From Turbatrix aceti (Eukaryota; Nematoda; Chromadorea; Rhabditida; Panagrolaimidae), in contig OZ017767.1 in assembly GCA_963969345.1 (NCBI GenBank), forward strand, positions 8,398,739 to 8,462,738: a stretch of DNA of 64,000 nucleotides, given 5' to 3'. Below the pieces are notes generated by a model. The model searched no databases and was not told where the DNA came from. It was given only the letters and a program-made list of their open reading frames with translations. Of the stretch, positions 1 through 10,989 are shown in pieces; the stretch's first letter is position 1; every line of letters begins with the position of its first letter. The position numbers and the translations under genes are program-made.

Positions 1-225
1 GCGTGGTGGATCGCCTACCTCCTGCCAGATGACGTCCCAGTTTTCTACAACGCACAGGTTTCAAAAAACCGAACACATGGCAAAGAACTCTTTGACTTTG
101 ATTACTTTCCTCCTGAATGGCAGAAAATTGAATACTTTCACACCAACCAGACCGCTGTCATCGACAATCGATGGCACTACGAAAAGTTTGGCGTATTTTA
201 TCCGTTCTTTAACTTGGTGTTGTAA
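1..225 (+). CDS. C-terminal part of a probable GT11 (alpha-1,2-fucosyltransferase-like) glycosyltransferase
   Basis: Frame 1 is open from the first base to a TAA at 223-225, giving 74 residues of a protein that begins outside the window. The start reads AWWIAYLLPD followed by VFYNAQVS, and later FPPEWQKIEYF. A WW-x-AYL segment, then a short strand and a 'PxxW' near the C-terminus, is the pattern I know from the last third of nematode GT11 fucosyltransferases, type II Golgi enzymes that transfer fucose to galactose. Family assignment rests on this short stretch only, so another Golgi glycosyltransferase is possible. It lies 371 bp upstream of the receptor array on the same strand. Confidence 0.5.
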   Translation, partial: AWWIAYLLPDDVPVFYNAQVSKNRTHGKELFDFDYFPPEWQKIEYFHTNQTAVIDNRWHYEKFGVFYPFFNLVL

Positions 226-596
226 CCGAAACGGTTTTCGGTTTTTGATGTCAGTCGGGTTTGCACAATTTTATTGTTTGACAATTAAATCAATTATGTA
301 GGTACAAAATGAATTATATTATGTAATATATTGGCAGTTAGTGACTGACTACGTTGCTGTCTTATAAGACATTTCCCACGCCAGGAAGTGTATAAAGGCC
401 TGTTTGTAATGGCATTAATGTATCAAGGCGTGCGAAAAAAACATGGCGCCTCGGGGGAACACTGGTACCAATGATGTAGTTGTTAGCTGACTGCGGAGTA
501 CAATGCACAAGCAAATATTTTTCGCCTGCAGGCACCTTGTTTTTCGTAAATACGGTCTAATTAAGTTTGATTTTGCAAAATATTAGGTGATCAAGG
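226..596. other. Intergenic region before the first receptor
   Basis: This is the 3' flank of the glycosyltransferase and the 5' flank of the first receptor. I see no gene and no copy of the 200-bp block found in front of the later receptors. Confidence 0.5.
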
Positions 597-1894
597 ATGA
601 ACGTATTTGACTTCCATGACATCGACTTTACCGTATCATCGATTGTTAGTGTGTTTTTGAACGGGATTATTTTGTACATGATTTTGATCCGTAATGTACT
701 GGGTAACAATTCGTATAATGGGGTATTGGCGCAGTCTACAATAATCAACATTGCTTCATCGCTCCCTTTGTTTTACATTAAACCGGTGAGTTTTTACACT
801 TGATCACAACAAAAAAGTTTGGAAACATTACTCGCAGTAGAAACACATATATTGCTTCAGTATGAGTAATTTATTTCTAACTGGAAGCAATATATTACTT
901 GATTCCTAAGATTTCCAAGTAATATATTGCTTGTTCAGATTTTTGTGAGTTTATAAAATAACTGACAATCATGATTTAGTGTGCCATCCTCTACAATGGT
1001 TCCACCTTTATACTCTTTCCAACATCAAATTCAGTCATCATACGCGGAACTTACATATTTTTTGCCCATGTTTGGACCGCTGCTTTTTACCTGACATTTA
1101 TCAATTCGGCAAACGGTTTTCTCTACCGGTATCGCTCCATCTGCCTTGGTCATGATTACACGTCACAGTACGCTATTGTTTCTACCGTGGTCTCCGTGAC
1201 CTCAGCATCGATCATTAGCCTGGTCGTTTATCTCTGTCTCTACATAATAGACGACGACACTCTCGCAGCGCGTTCCAAAGTGGTCATGGACATGGTCGGT
1301 AACCGCCGTCTCGGCAGCATTCATGTCGTTGGTTCTTCCATTGGAGGTACTCTGAGCGCATACGGTATGATGGTTTCCGGCATTGTTCCTAGTATGGCGG
1401 TTTACGGTATTATATTTTATACATACCTAAAAGTTCGAACTTTTCTGAAGGAAAATCATGCTGCACTGTCGAAGCGTACTTTGTCACTTCATAGACAGTA
1501 TACCAAAGTGGTCATCATACAAACGCTTATGCCGTTCATATCTTTTATCATACCCATAACATTTATGACGTTTACACTTTATTTAAACAATGTTGATACT
1601 GTAGTCATATCTGTTATTGGAATTCAAGGCCTGGCTTGGATTCCGGTGGGTAATGCTCTTACCGTAATTTTATCGGTAAAACCCCTGCATCAACACTTAT
1701 TTTGCAAGACTTCAAAATTTTTTAAGAAAATGCTAAACAGAAAAGTGACGACAACGACATTAACTAACGAACATGGACATGCACCCACTAATATTACTAA
1801 TGGAGTCAACCCACGACCGTATATTTTACCAGTGCCGGCAACCCATCGCGCTAAACGGCCCTTGTTTGCACGTAATCATATTAACAAAAAATAA
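597..1894 (+). CDS. Nematode 7TM chemoreceptor (Str/Srd-like), array member 1
   Basis: Two exons, 597-785 and 980-1894, join in phase 0 into a 367-residue seven-helix receptor. TM1 and TM2 lie in exon 1. Exon 2 holds TM3 ending in a YRYR motif (DRY-like position), TM4, a GNRRLGSIHV extracellular segment, TM5 followed by YTYLKVRTF, an SKRTLSLHRQYTKVVIIQT stretch leading into TM6, and TM7 with WIPVGNALTV. The basic loop before a VIIQTLMP helix and the late SVKPL motif resemble the nematode Str/Srd chemoreceptor families, G-protein-coupled receptors normally found in sensory cilia. This member has the longest C-terminal tail of the array and an enlarged 194-bp intron that carries a repeat. Exact family is uncertain; 7TM receptor is near certain. 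Confidence 0.85.
815..950. repeat. MITE-like insertion in the intron of receptor 1
   Basis: The intron has several inverted copies of a sequence close to AAGTAATATATTGCTT and ends with TTCAGATTTTTGTGAG. The same ending follows CCTAAGCAATATATTGCC near 59800-59850, and its inverse CTCACAGAAAAAT starts a third copy at 56240. Sister introns in this array are mostly only 45-95 bp, so this looks like an insertion. No protein is encoded. Confidence 0.55.
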
Positions 1895-2093
1895 TGTGCA
1901 GAAAATAACAACTACAAATTAAATATTGAGTCAGTTTGCACTTACAAGCACTTTTATGTTAGGCGGAGAATAATAAACGATGTTTTTTAAAGGCGTGTTG
2001 TTTGACTTTCTGGCAGGCGCAAACCTAAGACTTACTCCCATGGGTACATACTACTATTTAGGTTGGCAGGCGCAAAACAAATCCAGTAGTGAG

Positions 2094-3185
2094 ATGGATG
2101 TTTTTGATGTCCACGATATTGACTTCACCGTTGCTTCGATTGTCAGTGTGATTCTGAACGCTGTCATTTTGTACTACATTTTGGTTGTCCGGATTCTGGG
2201 TGCGAATACTTATAACGGAGTGTTGGTTCAATCTACCGTAGTCAGTATTGTGTATTCAGTTTTATTGTTTTACGTCAAACCTGTGAGTTACATTTACAAA
2301 AAACATTTCATCCGAAAACTTTTTTAGTGTGCTGTTCTCCACAACGGCTCAACTTATATGCTGCTTCCGGTTTACAATTCCACTGCAAGACAAAATTCCT
2401 ACCAATATGTTGGTCATATTTGGACTGCAATACTGTACCAAACATTTTTCATGTCGGGTAATGGTTTCCTCTACCGATATCGCTTTATCTGCCTGGGCTA
2501 CAAGTACACCTTCAAATATGGCTTTCTAACAAATTTTATCTCACTTTTCGTTGCATCCATAGTATCACTCGGCGTTTGGGCGTGTTGCTACACTACGGAT
2601 CCTGAAACCCTAAAATCGTACGCCAAAGTCATCTTAACTTTGGTTGGAAACCGCCGGGTAGGACAAATTCGCGTTGCTGGAGCCTGCATCGGAGAAACAC
2701 TCAAAGCTTACATCCTGATGGTGCTTTGTTTTGTTCCTATGCTAGTTGTATACGGTATTATATTTTATACTTACCTCAAAGTTCGATCGTATCTCAAAAC
2801 AAATCAGCAAAGCTTATCTAAGCGAACGTTATCTCTCCACAGACAGTATACCAAAGTGGTTATTATACAGACACTTATGCCATGCATATCCTTTGTTGTA
2901 CCGATGACCTTTATGTCTTCTGTATTGTGGCTTGGCGACGTGGACACGGTTGTGATATCAGTTCTTGGCATTCAGGGAATGGCATGGATTCCTGTTGGAA
3001 ATGCTATTACGGTCATAGCTTCTGTCAAGCCGTTGTACCGGCATATATTTTGTCGAAATTCAACGCGCTTTAAAATCAGGAACCAGTTGCAGACTACAAA
3101 AAGTACTCCAAATTTTAAAACCATAGGTACAAATGTAATGGTTATTGGAGTGCATTCCTTAAACAGCCATTCAACATCAAAGTAA
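2094..3185 (+). CDS. Nematode 7TM chemoreceptor, array member 2
   Basis: Exons 2094-2282 and 2328-3185, with a 45-bp intron in phase 0, give 348 residues. I chose the ATG at 2094 because MDVFDVHDIDFTV matches the start of the sister genes; the frame is open upstream to an ATG at 1980, which would add 38 poorly hydrophobic residues. Exon 2 opens CAVLHNGSTYMLLP, shared with member 4. Helix arrangement is as in member 1, with GNRRVGQIRVAG before TM5 and WIPVGNAITVIASVKPLY at TM7. Exon 1 and the intron are nearly identical to those of member 4, indicating recent duplication or gene conversion. Confidence 0.87.
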
Positions 3186-3304
3186 ATTATGATATTTCGA
3201 TGTTTCATAAAATGAATTGATTAGTTGTAAATATGTATCTAATAAAGTTTTTTATTTGCAATACAGTATGACAACCTTTGTCCGTGGTTATTGTATAATG
3301 TGGA

Positions 3305-3500
3305 TATCGTGGGTAAAAAAGTGTCAACAATCCCCCACATGTGTTTTGCCCACAAGCAGCATAAACAGCCTTGTGAACAAAGTTCTCTTCGGTACTGCCG
3401 TTTATCCGATGTTAGGCGTATATTTTGGGTGCATGGCTATATTCGGAAAATGTTTTCAACTTACACGATGTAAACAGCAATAGCTTAAACGAATTTATAG
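3305..3500 (+). promoter_or_regulatory. Receptor 5' module in front of member 3
   Basis: One copy of a block that recurs before members 5-10. Shared words, in order, are ACATGTGTTTTGCCCAC, a CATAAACA stretch, TTGTG, a TCTCTTCGGT-like word, TTTTGGGTGCATGGCTAT, and ACGATGTAAACAGCAATAGCTT about 60-80 bp before the ATG. Repetition before so many paralogues, at similar distance, suggests a promoter or enhancer, although simple descent by duplication is the alternative. Confidence 0.55.
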
Positions 3501-3558
3501 TTTAATTTCATTCTGCTCTCTACTGAGCTAAATTTGGCAGAACAGCAAACCTGACGTA

Positions 3559-4638
3559 ATGGATATCTTTGACTTCAACGACATCGATCTCACTGTGGCT
3601 TCCATTATCAGTGTATTTTTAAACATCTTAATTCTGTACTACATTTTGGTACTCCGCGTTCTCGGTACAAATACTTATAACGGAGTGCTTATTCAGGCTA
3701 CCGTAATTAATATTGTGTGTTCAGTTTTATTGTTTTACGTAAAACCTGTAAGTTTTTCCTACGAAAAAACATTTTGTTTTTACATAATTTTTTAGTATCT
3801 TTTGCTTCTTTTCGGTTCTATATATCTACTTCTCCCCAAATCACCTTCATCTTTGCAACAAACTTCTTATCAATATGTCGCCCATATTTGGTCAGCATTT
3901 CTGTTTCTTGTGTTTATCATGTCAGCAAATGGATTCATTTACAGATATCGTTTTATCTGTCTTGGTTACGATTACACGTTCAAATACGCTATTTTGTCCA
4001 ATACCTTTTCCGCAATTGCTGCATCATTCATTGCCTTGAGTGTCGTTTTATGCTGTTACAGTATAGATGATAAAACCCTTAAAGAACACTCTAAAATTGT
4101 CATGACTCTAATTGGGAACCGTCGAGTTGGAAAAATCTTTGTTTCTGGTGCTTCAATTTCAAAAACTACTAGTTCTTACTGTATGCTAATCATTAGCGCC
4201 CTTCCCAGTTTAGTTGTCTACAGTATTATACTCTATACTTATCTTAAAGTTCGGACTTATTTTAATAAAAACCAGGGAGTGTATTCCAAACGAACGTTGT
4301 CTCTTCACAAGCAGTATACAAAAGTAGTCATCATACAAACGCTCATGCCGTTGATATCGTTTGTCTTTCCGATAATTTTTATGTTGTGCGTGATGTTCTT
4401 CGGTCATTTGGACACTGTGGTGATCTCTATCATTTCAATGCAGGGCATGGTATGGATACCCGCAGGCAATGCATTTACGGTTATAGCATCCGTAAAGCCA
4501 CTGTACCGACACATATTTTGTCATACCACAAGACTCCTAGGAATCAATAATCCGGTGCAGAATACAAAAAGTACTCCGAATATCCGAGCAGAGGGGACAA
4601 CTGTAATGGTCATTGGACTACCCTTCACGCGAAGATAA
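3559..4638 (+). CDS. Nematode 7TM chemoreceptor, array member 3
   Basis: Exons 3559-3747 and 3796-4638 join in phase 0 across a 48-bp intron to give 343 residues starting MDIFDFNDIDLTV. Exon 2 begins YLLLLFGSIYLLLP. The YRYR motif ends TM3, GNRRVGKIFVSG precedes TM5, and WIPAGNAFTVIASVKPLY closes TM7. The tail ends in a conserved NTKSTPN plus VMVIGL element that is shared by most members. It carries the 200-bp upstream module. It belongs with members 5-9 rather than with 1, 2, 4 and 10, judging from WIPAGN instead of WIPVGN and from YLLL instead of CAxL at the start of exon 2. Confidence 0.87.
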
Positions 4639-5115
4639 ACAATTGTTTCAAGTTCAATTTATTTTACGTTTATTGTGTATTTATGTTTGATAAACAATTA
4701 GTTTGAACATTTTATGCTGTATTACAGCCATTTTCATCCGTGGCAATATTATCGACACCGACTTCCTCGGTGTACTTCTGAACACTTCATCTTTTTGTAC
4801 TAAATCTGGGTGATAATAATTACATATAACGGCCACGTTTGCAGGTAACTACACTTATAAGGAAAGGACATAAAAAAGTACAAAAATAACAATAACAAAG
4901 TATATTGGCTTTTACTTGATGACGAAGAAAAAAAATGCAAACACGCAATCTTTTGTTTTAAAATGGGTGCCATAGCATACGCGTTCATCTCTCGCGCGTG
5001 CAATTTTTGAAAAGAGTACGCGCATAATGTGGGGGTGCCGCCGTCTGGCCTTCTGAACCTAAGGCTTTAGCCAGAACTATAGATAGGTTGTCAGACGCAA
5101 AACACCCATAGTAAG
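4639..5115. other. Intergenic region between receptors 3 and 4
   Basis: AT-rich flank with a likely poly(A) region after member 3. The last 80 bp (GGTTGTCAGACGCAAAAC) resembles the leader of member 2 (GGTTGGCAGGCGCAAAAC), supporting duplication of the 2/4 pair including its leader. I do not see the 200-bp module of the other members here. Confidence 0.5.
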
Positions 5116-6174
5116 ATGGATGTTTTTGATGTCCACGATATTGACTTCACTGTGGCTTCAATTGTAAGTGTGATTCTAAACGCTGTCATTTTGTATTACA
5201 TTTTGGTAGTCCGGATTTTGGGTGCAAATACTTATAACGGAGTGTTGGTTCAATCTACCGTAGTCAGTATTGTGTATTCAGTTTTATTGTTTTACGTTAA
5301 ACCTGTGAGTTACACTTACAAAAAACATTTCATCCGAAAACTTTTTTAGTGTGCTGTTCTCCACAACGGATCAACTTACATGTTGCTTCCGGTTTACAAT
5401 TCTACTGCAAGACAAAATTCCTACCAATATGTTGGTCACGTTTGGACTGCAATACTGTACGTAACGTTTTTTATGTCAGCAAATGGCTTTCTTTACCGTT
5501 ATCGCTTTATTTGTCTGGATTACAAGTACACCTTGAAGTACGCCTTTGTAACAAATTTTACATCACTTTTTGTTGCGTCAATAGTATCACTTGGTGTTTG
5601 GGCGTGCTGCTACACTACGGATCCTGAAACCCTAAAAACCTACGCCCAAATCATCTTAACTTTGGTTGGTAACCGTCGTATCGGAAGAATTCGTGTTGCC
5701 GGAGCCTCAATCGAAGGAACCGTCAAGGAATACATCATGCTCGTACTTTGTTTCGTTCCTATGTTTGTTGTCTACGGTATCATATTTTACACCTACCTAA
5801 AAGTTCGCTCATATCTGAAGCGCAATCATCAAAGTTTCTCTAAACAAACGTTATCTCTCCACAGACAGTACACAAAAGTGGTCATCATACAAACCCTCAT
5901 GCCATGCATTTCTTTCGTCGTACCGATGACCTTTATGTCTTGCGTGATGTTTCTCGACGACATGGACACTGTCGTAATGTCCGTCCTTGGTATCCAAGGC
6001 ATGGCATGGATCCCCGTTGGAAATGCCATAACGGTTATAGCTTCTGTGAAGCCGTTGTATCGGCATATATTTTGTCGGCAGTCAAAACGCTGTAATCCGT
6101 TGCAGAATACAAAAAGTACTCCAAACTATCGAACAGATGGTACAAATGTTATTGTCGGCGCGGTGCCTACATAA
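5116..6174 (+). CDS. Nematode 7TM chemoreceptor, array member 4
   Basis: Exons 5116-5304 and 5350-6174, with a 45-bp intron in phase 0, give 337 residues. Exon 1 encodes the same protein as exon 1 of member 2 and the intron differs at only a few bases, while exon 2 has diverged more, especially at the TM4-TM5 loop (GNRRIGRIRVAG) and the tail, which ends IVGAVPT. Standard array helix layout with YRYRFIC after TM3 and WIPVGNAITVIASVKPLY at TM7. The contrast between the two exons suggests gene conversion over exon 1 and the intron. Confidence 0.87.
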
Positions 6175-6449
6175 ACTTCACAGAAAAATTTTTACGGGTG
6201 TTCGATGCTTTGTACAATCTGAGTTTTTGTAAACAATAAACTGGTGTATTATAATAATAATTGTTATCCTTGTTTGTTGTTTGAAATGCAATGAAGTTTC
6301 AAACTCTAAAAGCGTATTCATAACAAAAAAGTTTGTAAATAATTTGGTTAACCAAAGTTGTCAGTGATCATCTTTTACACAGAGATGAACATTTGATTCA
6401 TACAGTATGATAACTTTTGTTATCCATTGTATGTGTAATACATACAAAG

Positions 6450-6668
6450 CGGGGGCAAAAAAAACATCAAAAACCACTGGCATGTGCATTGTCAACGCTG
6501 AGCATACAGATGCTTTGTGCAAGTTTTCTTAAGTTTTCTTCGGTGTTGCTTTCACGGCTTTTCCGATGTAAGAGCATTTTGGGTGCACGACTATGATTGA
6601 TACACAGAAAAAGTTTTTGACTTACGCAATGTGATGCAGACAGAAATAGCTTCAACACATTTATAAAT
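6450..6668 (+). promoter_or_regulatory. Receptor 5' module in front of member 5
   Basis: Copy of the shared block: GCATGTGCATTGTC, GAGCATACA, ATGCTTTGTGCAAG, TTCTTCGGTGTTGCTTTC, TTTTGGGTGCACGACTAT, ATTGATACACAGAAAAAG, then GCAATGTGATGCAGACAGAAATAGCTTCAACA and TTTATAAATAC close to the ATG at 6701. This is one of the best preserved copies. Confidence 0.6.
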
Positions 6669-6700
6669 ACGTTGACTTTGTCAATAATTTTATTCATAAT

Positions 6701-7789
6701 ATGAATGTCTTTGACTTTCACGACATCGACCTAACTGTGGCCTCAATTATCAGTGTTATTCTGAATTCAGTCATTTTGTACTACATTTTAATTATCCGGA
6801 TTCTTGGCGCCAATGCTTATAACGGAGTACTCATACAGTCTACAGTAGTCAATATAGTATGTTCAGTTTTATTGTTTTACGTTAAACCAGTAAGTTGCCC
6901 AACAAAAAAATATTTACTTATGAAAACTTTTTAGTACCTTCTGCTTTTAAATGATAACACATATCTAATTCTCCCCACATCGAATTCACATTTAATACAA
7001 TCCTCTTACCAATATGCCGCTCATCTGTGGACTGGACTACTTTTTCTTATGTTCATCATGTCAGCAAACGGTTTCCTCTACCGTTATCGTCTGATTTGCA
7101 GGGGTAAAGACTACACATTAAAATACGCCATTGTATCCAATACTATATCCGTTATTGCTGCGGTAATTTTTGCTTGCGGTGTGATTTTTAGTTGCTACAC
7201 AATTGATGACGAAACCCTAGAAGCCCACTCCAAAATCGTCTTGGCCCTCATTGGCAACCGTCGAGTAGGAAAAATTTGTGTTTCTGGAGCTTCTATTGCG
7301 AACACAACAGGTGCTTACTGTATGATGATCGTCGCTGTTGTTCCCAGTCTAGTTGTTTACGGTATCATACTATATACTTACCTAAAAGTTCGAACGCATT
7401 TCAAAAAAAACCTGAAAACTTATTCAAAACGAACGTTATTGCTTCATAAACAGTATACAAAGGTAGTCATCATACAAACATTCATGCCGCTGATATCTTT
7501 TGTCTTTCCAATAATTTTCATGACATATGTGATGTACCTTGGCAACGGTGATACTGTGGTGACGTCTTTACTTTCAATTCAAGGTATGGTATGGATTCCT
7601 GCGGGAAACGCATTTTCAGTCATAGCTTCGGTAAAACCGTTGTATAAAAGTTTATTTTGTCAAACTTCAATATTTTTTGGATTGAAAAATTCGTTGCAGC
7701 ATTCAAAAAATACTCCGAAAATTCGAAACAAACAAACAAATGTCATGATCATTGGACTCTCTACCTCAAACAATCGTTCAACTTCATAA
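6701..7789 (+). CDS. Nematode 7TM chemoreceptor, array member 5
   Basis: Exons 6701-6889 and 6935-7789 (45-bp intron, phase 0) give 347 residues starting MNVFDFHDIDLTV. Exon 2 begins YLLLLNDNTYLILP. TM3 ends in YRYRLIC. The intracellular third loop has SKRTLLLHKQYTKVVIIQT, with K replacing R before QY as in members 6 and 8. The tail ends in a serine/asparagine-rich sequence after VMIIGL. Members 5, 6 and 8 form a close subgroup by this loop and by CQTS in the tail. Confidence 0.87.
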
Positions 7790-9061
7790 TGAATGTTTTA
7801 GCTGCTTATGTTAATGTTTATTTGTATTTTGCAATAAAAATGAAAATTATTACGGTAACATTTAATATCCGTGTAATTGTGAAACGGTGGGTAAAAATAT
7901 TTACATCAATAAACGTCGCAGATTCGAAAGACGCCTATCCTAAGCACGTAGGAACGATTTATTTTTCTTTGTTCCCCATTCCTTCTTCTTCTGTTCTGTT
8001 CTGCCAATGGTCGGAGGCACAACACTGTTCCATCTCATTTGGCAATCAATTGGACAGTGTCACAGTGGTAACAAACACAGATGAATGACTGAATTTAATA
8101 TTGCGACTAACAGATGTTTTAAAAAATGCCTGGTATGTTTTCTATTGTCCGCGTTTTGAACGTTTTTTGCAGTATTCTTTTTTGCAGCAAACAACCATAA
8201 GCAAAAAGCAGATGGTTGTTTGCTTGATTTATGTTGAGTTGAATCACTTTGCCTACTATAATACGTATCGCCGACTGCAACGTTGCTTGTTGTGTTCTAG
8301 TAAAATACATAAATATGTACTAGTCATGTATATGTAATGCCGATTGAATACGTATGAGTTATATTCTAAATATGAAAATACATCAAACTTTTATTTGTTT
8401 ATTTATTTTACGCTAAGGCCGCTAATAAGTAGGTTGTCCGTTGACACCCTTGGTAAGAAAGCCGTTATTTATGAGCAGTATTTTTACATTTTAGCCGATG
8501 ATTTTCGTACAGCGTAACATTAAATTAGACTACAATCGGCTTCGGAGTCAATAATTTTATTCAAAGACACTTTATAATGCCGATTTGTCATTAAACAGCA
8601 TAATTAGCGTACGTTTCAGTAGTGTTTATCATCTTTTGAGCATCATTATTTACAACGTTTTTTCAGGTAAGATTGCATTTTCACAAAAAAATGCAGGTCT
8701 TAACAATGCACAACATTATTCCAATACCACTGTTGTACAGACAAGTAATATCATTCAGCATTCGTTTCTTTTTCCTTATCGTCCTAATGGGTAACTAAAT
8801 AATTAATTAATATTGTATACTCACACAACATCCATGAATATTATGTATTTATCGCAGTTGGGAAATCAGTCGGGTTTTAAAAAAGATGTGTTTGTCATTG
8901 CTTTGAAAATAAACTGTAATACCCTAAAATTAAAAAAAAAGGTGTTGCGGAAGGAAAAAGGCAGAGGGCGGCGTTTGCGTTTACTAGTGCACATAATCCT
9001 TGGCATTTGTAGCTTTTGTCTATTAAAAAAAAAGTAAGTTTAAAAAGCATATAATACAGTT
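7790..9061. other. Longest spacer inside the array
   Basis: About 1.3 kb between members 5 and 6. I see no supported gene; several short open frames lack homology to the neighbours or splice structure. It contains the 13-bp hairpin at 8186-8224 and AT-rich sequence. A lost receptor copy could have occupied this space, but I find no recognisable exon relic. Confidence 0.5.
8186..8224. repeat. Perfect 13-bp hairpin
   Basis: AGCAAACAACCAT at 8186-8198 is followed by a 13-base loop and its exact reverse complement at 8212-8224. It could be a structured RNA, a small palindromic element or chance in AT-rich DNA. Confidence 0.5.
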
Positions 9062-9232
9062 ACTGACATGTGTTCTATTCACGCTTCTTATAAACATACG
9101 TTGTGTATGCAATTCCAACAATCTTTGAGCGTTTTAAGTGCAAGGCTATAATTGATACACAGAATTCGTTTTTACGTTCACGATGTAAAGCAGACAGAAA
9201 TAACTTTAACAAATTTGTCGGTACAAGGATGT
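9062..9232 (+). promoter_or_regulatory. Receptor 5' module in front of member 6
   Basis: Shared words present are GACATGTGTTCTATTCACGC, GCAAGGCTATAATTGATAC, ACACAGAAT, and CACGATGTAAAGCAGACAGA followed by AATAACTTTAACAAATTTGT. It lies about 125 bp before the ATG at 9356, farther than in members 3 and 5. Confidence 0.55.
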
Positions 9233-9355
9233 GAATGTTCTCTACATAACTTTTAACTGCACTTCTTAACGTCTTGGCTTTATTTATGTAGCTTGTTTAC
9301 ACCTTGCCCCTAGTTTCTACTAGTTTCTATTACATAGGACGTACCGACCAATAAG

Positions 9356-10425
9356 ATGAATGTTTTTGATTTCCACGATATCGATATAACTGTTGCCTCG
9401 ATTATCAGTGTGATTCTGAACATCATCATTTTGTACTACGTTTTGATTATCCGAATTCTTGGCGCTAATGCGTATAACGGAGTGCTTGCACAGTCTACAG
9501 TAGTCAATATTGTATGTTCAATTTTATTATTTTACGTCAAACCAGTAAGTTGAAACCGCCAAAAAAGTTAGCAACAAAAACGTTTTAGTACCTTGTGCTC
9601 TTAAATGGTAACGCATATTTAATTCTCCGAACATCGACCTCACCTCTGATACAAGCTTCTTACCAATATGTTACTTATCTATATACCTCACTTGTTTTTC
9701 TTATGTTTATCATGTCAGCAAACGGTTTTATCTATCGCTATCGTCTCATCTGCCGTGGTCAAGACTATACGTTAAAATATGCTATTGTATCAAATACCAT
9801 ATCCATGATCGTTGCGTTGATCCTTGGTTGCAGTGCAATTTTTAATTTTTACATAATTGATGACGAAACCCTAAAAGTGCACTCTAAAATCATCCTGGCT
9901 CTGATTGGCAACCGTAGATTGGGCAAAATTCGTGTATCTGGAGCTTCGATTGCAAACACAACAAGTGGTTACTGTACGATGATCATTTCCGTTGTTCCTA
10001 GTTTGGGTGTATACAGTATCATACTTTATACTTATCTCGAAGTTCGAACCCATTTCAAAAAAACTCATACGTATTCAAAGCGAACATTATTGCTCCACAA
10101 GCAATACACTAAGGTGGTCATCATACAAACGCTCATGCCGCTGATATCATTTGTCGTCCCAATAATTTTACTAACATGTGTAATGTTCTTTGGAAACGGT
10201 GATACTGTGGTGACGTCTATACTTTCAATTCAAGGTATGTTATGGATTCCTGCGGGCAACGCTTTGTCAGTCATAGCTTCGGTCAAACCGTTGTATCGAA
10301 GTTTATTTTGTCAAACCTCAAGATTCTTTGGATTTAAGAATCCTTTCAAACCTCATGCTTTGAATATACAACCCGAGCGAACAAATGTAATGGTCATTGG
10401 ACTGTCTTCCTCAAACAATCATTGA
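9356..10425 (+). CDS. Nematode 7TM chemoreceptor, array member 6
   Basis: Exons 9356-9544 and 9589-10425 (44-bp intron, phase 0) give 341 residues starting MNVFDFHDIDITV. Exon 2 starts YLVLLNGNAYLILR. It has the array signature: YRYRLIC after TM3, GNRRLGKIRVSGAS before TM5, SKRTLLLHKQYTKVVIIQT before TM6 and WIPAGNALSVIASVKPLY at TM7. One difference is YTYLEV in place of YTYLKV after TM5, replacing a basic residue at the cytoplasmic face. Confidence 0.86.
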
Positions 10426-10609
10426 ACTGGGTATAAATGTTTGGTCGTTCAGTGATTTTTCATACTGTGTATGTGCCTATTATCGCATAAGTATTTGTTT
10501 GGAAAAAATAAATATTTGTTATTTAGTATGGTGCGTACGAGTTAGAGAATAAATCGCAATCGTGTTATTTAGTATGGTACGATAACAATGGCTATCCGTG
10601 CTATTGTTA

Positions 10610-10815
10610 AGCGGTGTAAAAAGGCATCAGCAATCCCTAACAGGTGTTTTGCAGACACAAAGCAAAGACATGCTTTGTGCCTTTCGGTATGCTCTTTTCG
10701 GTTCTGCTTTTTCACCGTTTTGTAAGAGCATTCTGGGTGCGTTCTCACGATTAATACGCAAAACGTGTTTTTGATATACACGAGCAAAAATAGCGTTAAC
10801 AAATTTATAAGATGC
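10610..10815 (+). promoter_or_regulatory. Receptor 5' module in front of member 7
   Basis: Shared words: ACAGGTGTTTTGCAGACAC, AAAGACATGCTTTGTGCC, CTCTTTTCGGTTCTGC, CATTCTGGGTGCGTTCTC, ATTAATACGCAAAACG, AAAAATAGCGTTAACAAATTTAT. It lies about 175 bp before the ATG at 10990. A short direct repeat, GTTATTTAGTATGGT, lies just upstream near 10517 and 10563. Confidence 0.55.
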
Positions 10816-10989
10816 TTGGACTTTTTTGTTCACAACATTTCGTTTATTTAATTTTGCATCAATAGACTCTATGTAGCTTGTTTTTGTTTTGTTACCACTG
10901 CAAATGGGCTTGTGGTTGGTTAACGTGAGACACAAATCTCCCCTAACTTACTAGAATTCTATCAAGGCAACAGCTTGTAAATACATACA

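Noticed and set aside
1980..2093. 38-residue N-terminal extension of receptor 2
   Set aside because: No paralogue has it, it is not a signal peptide, and the sister genes start at the aligned MDVFDVHD.
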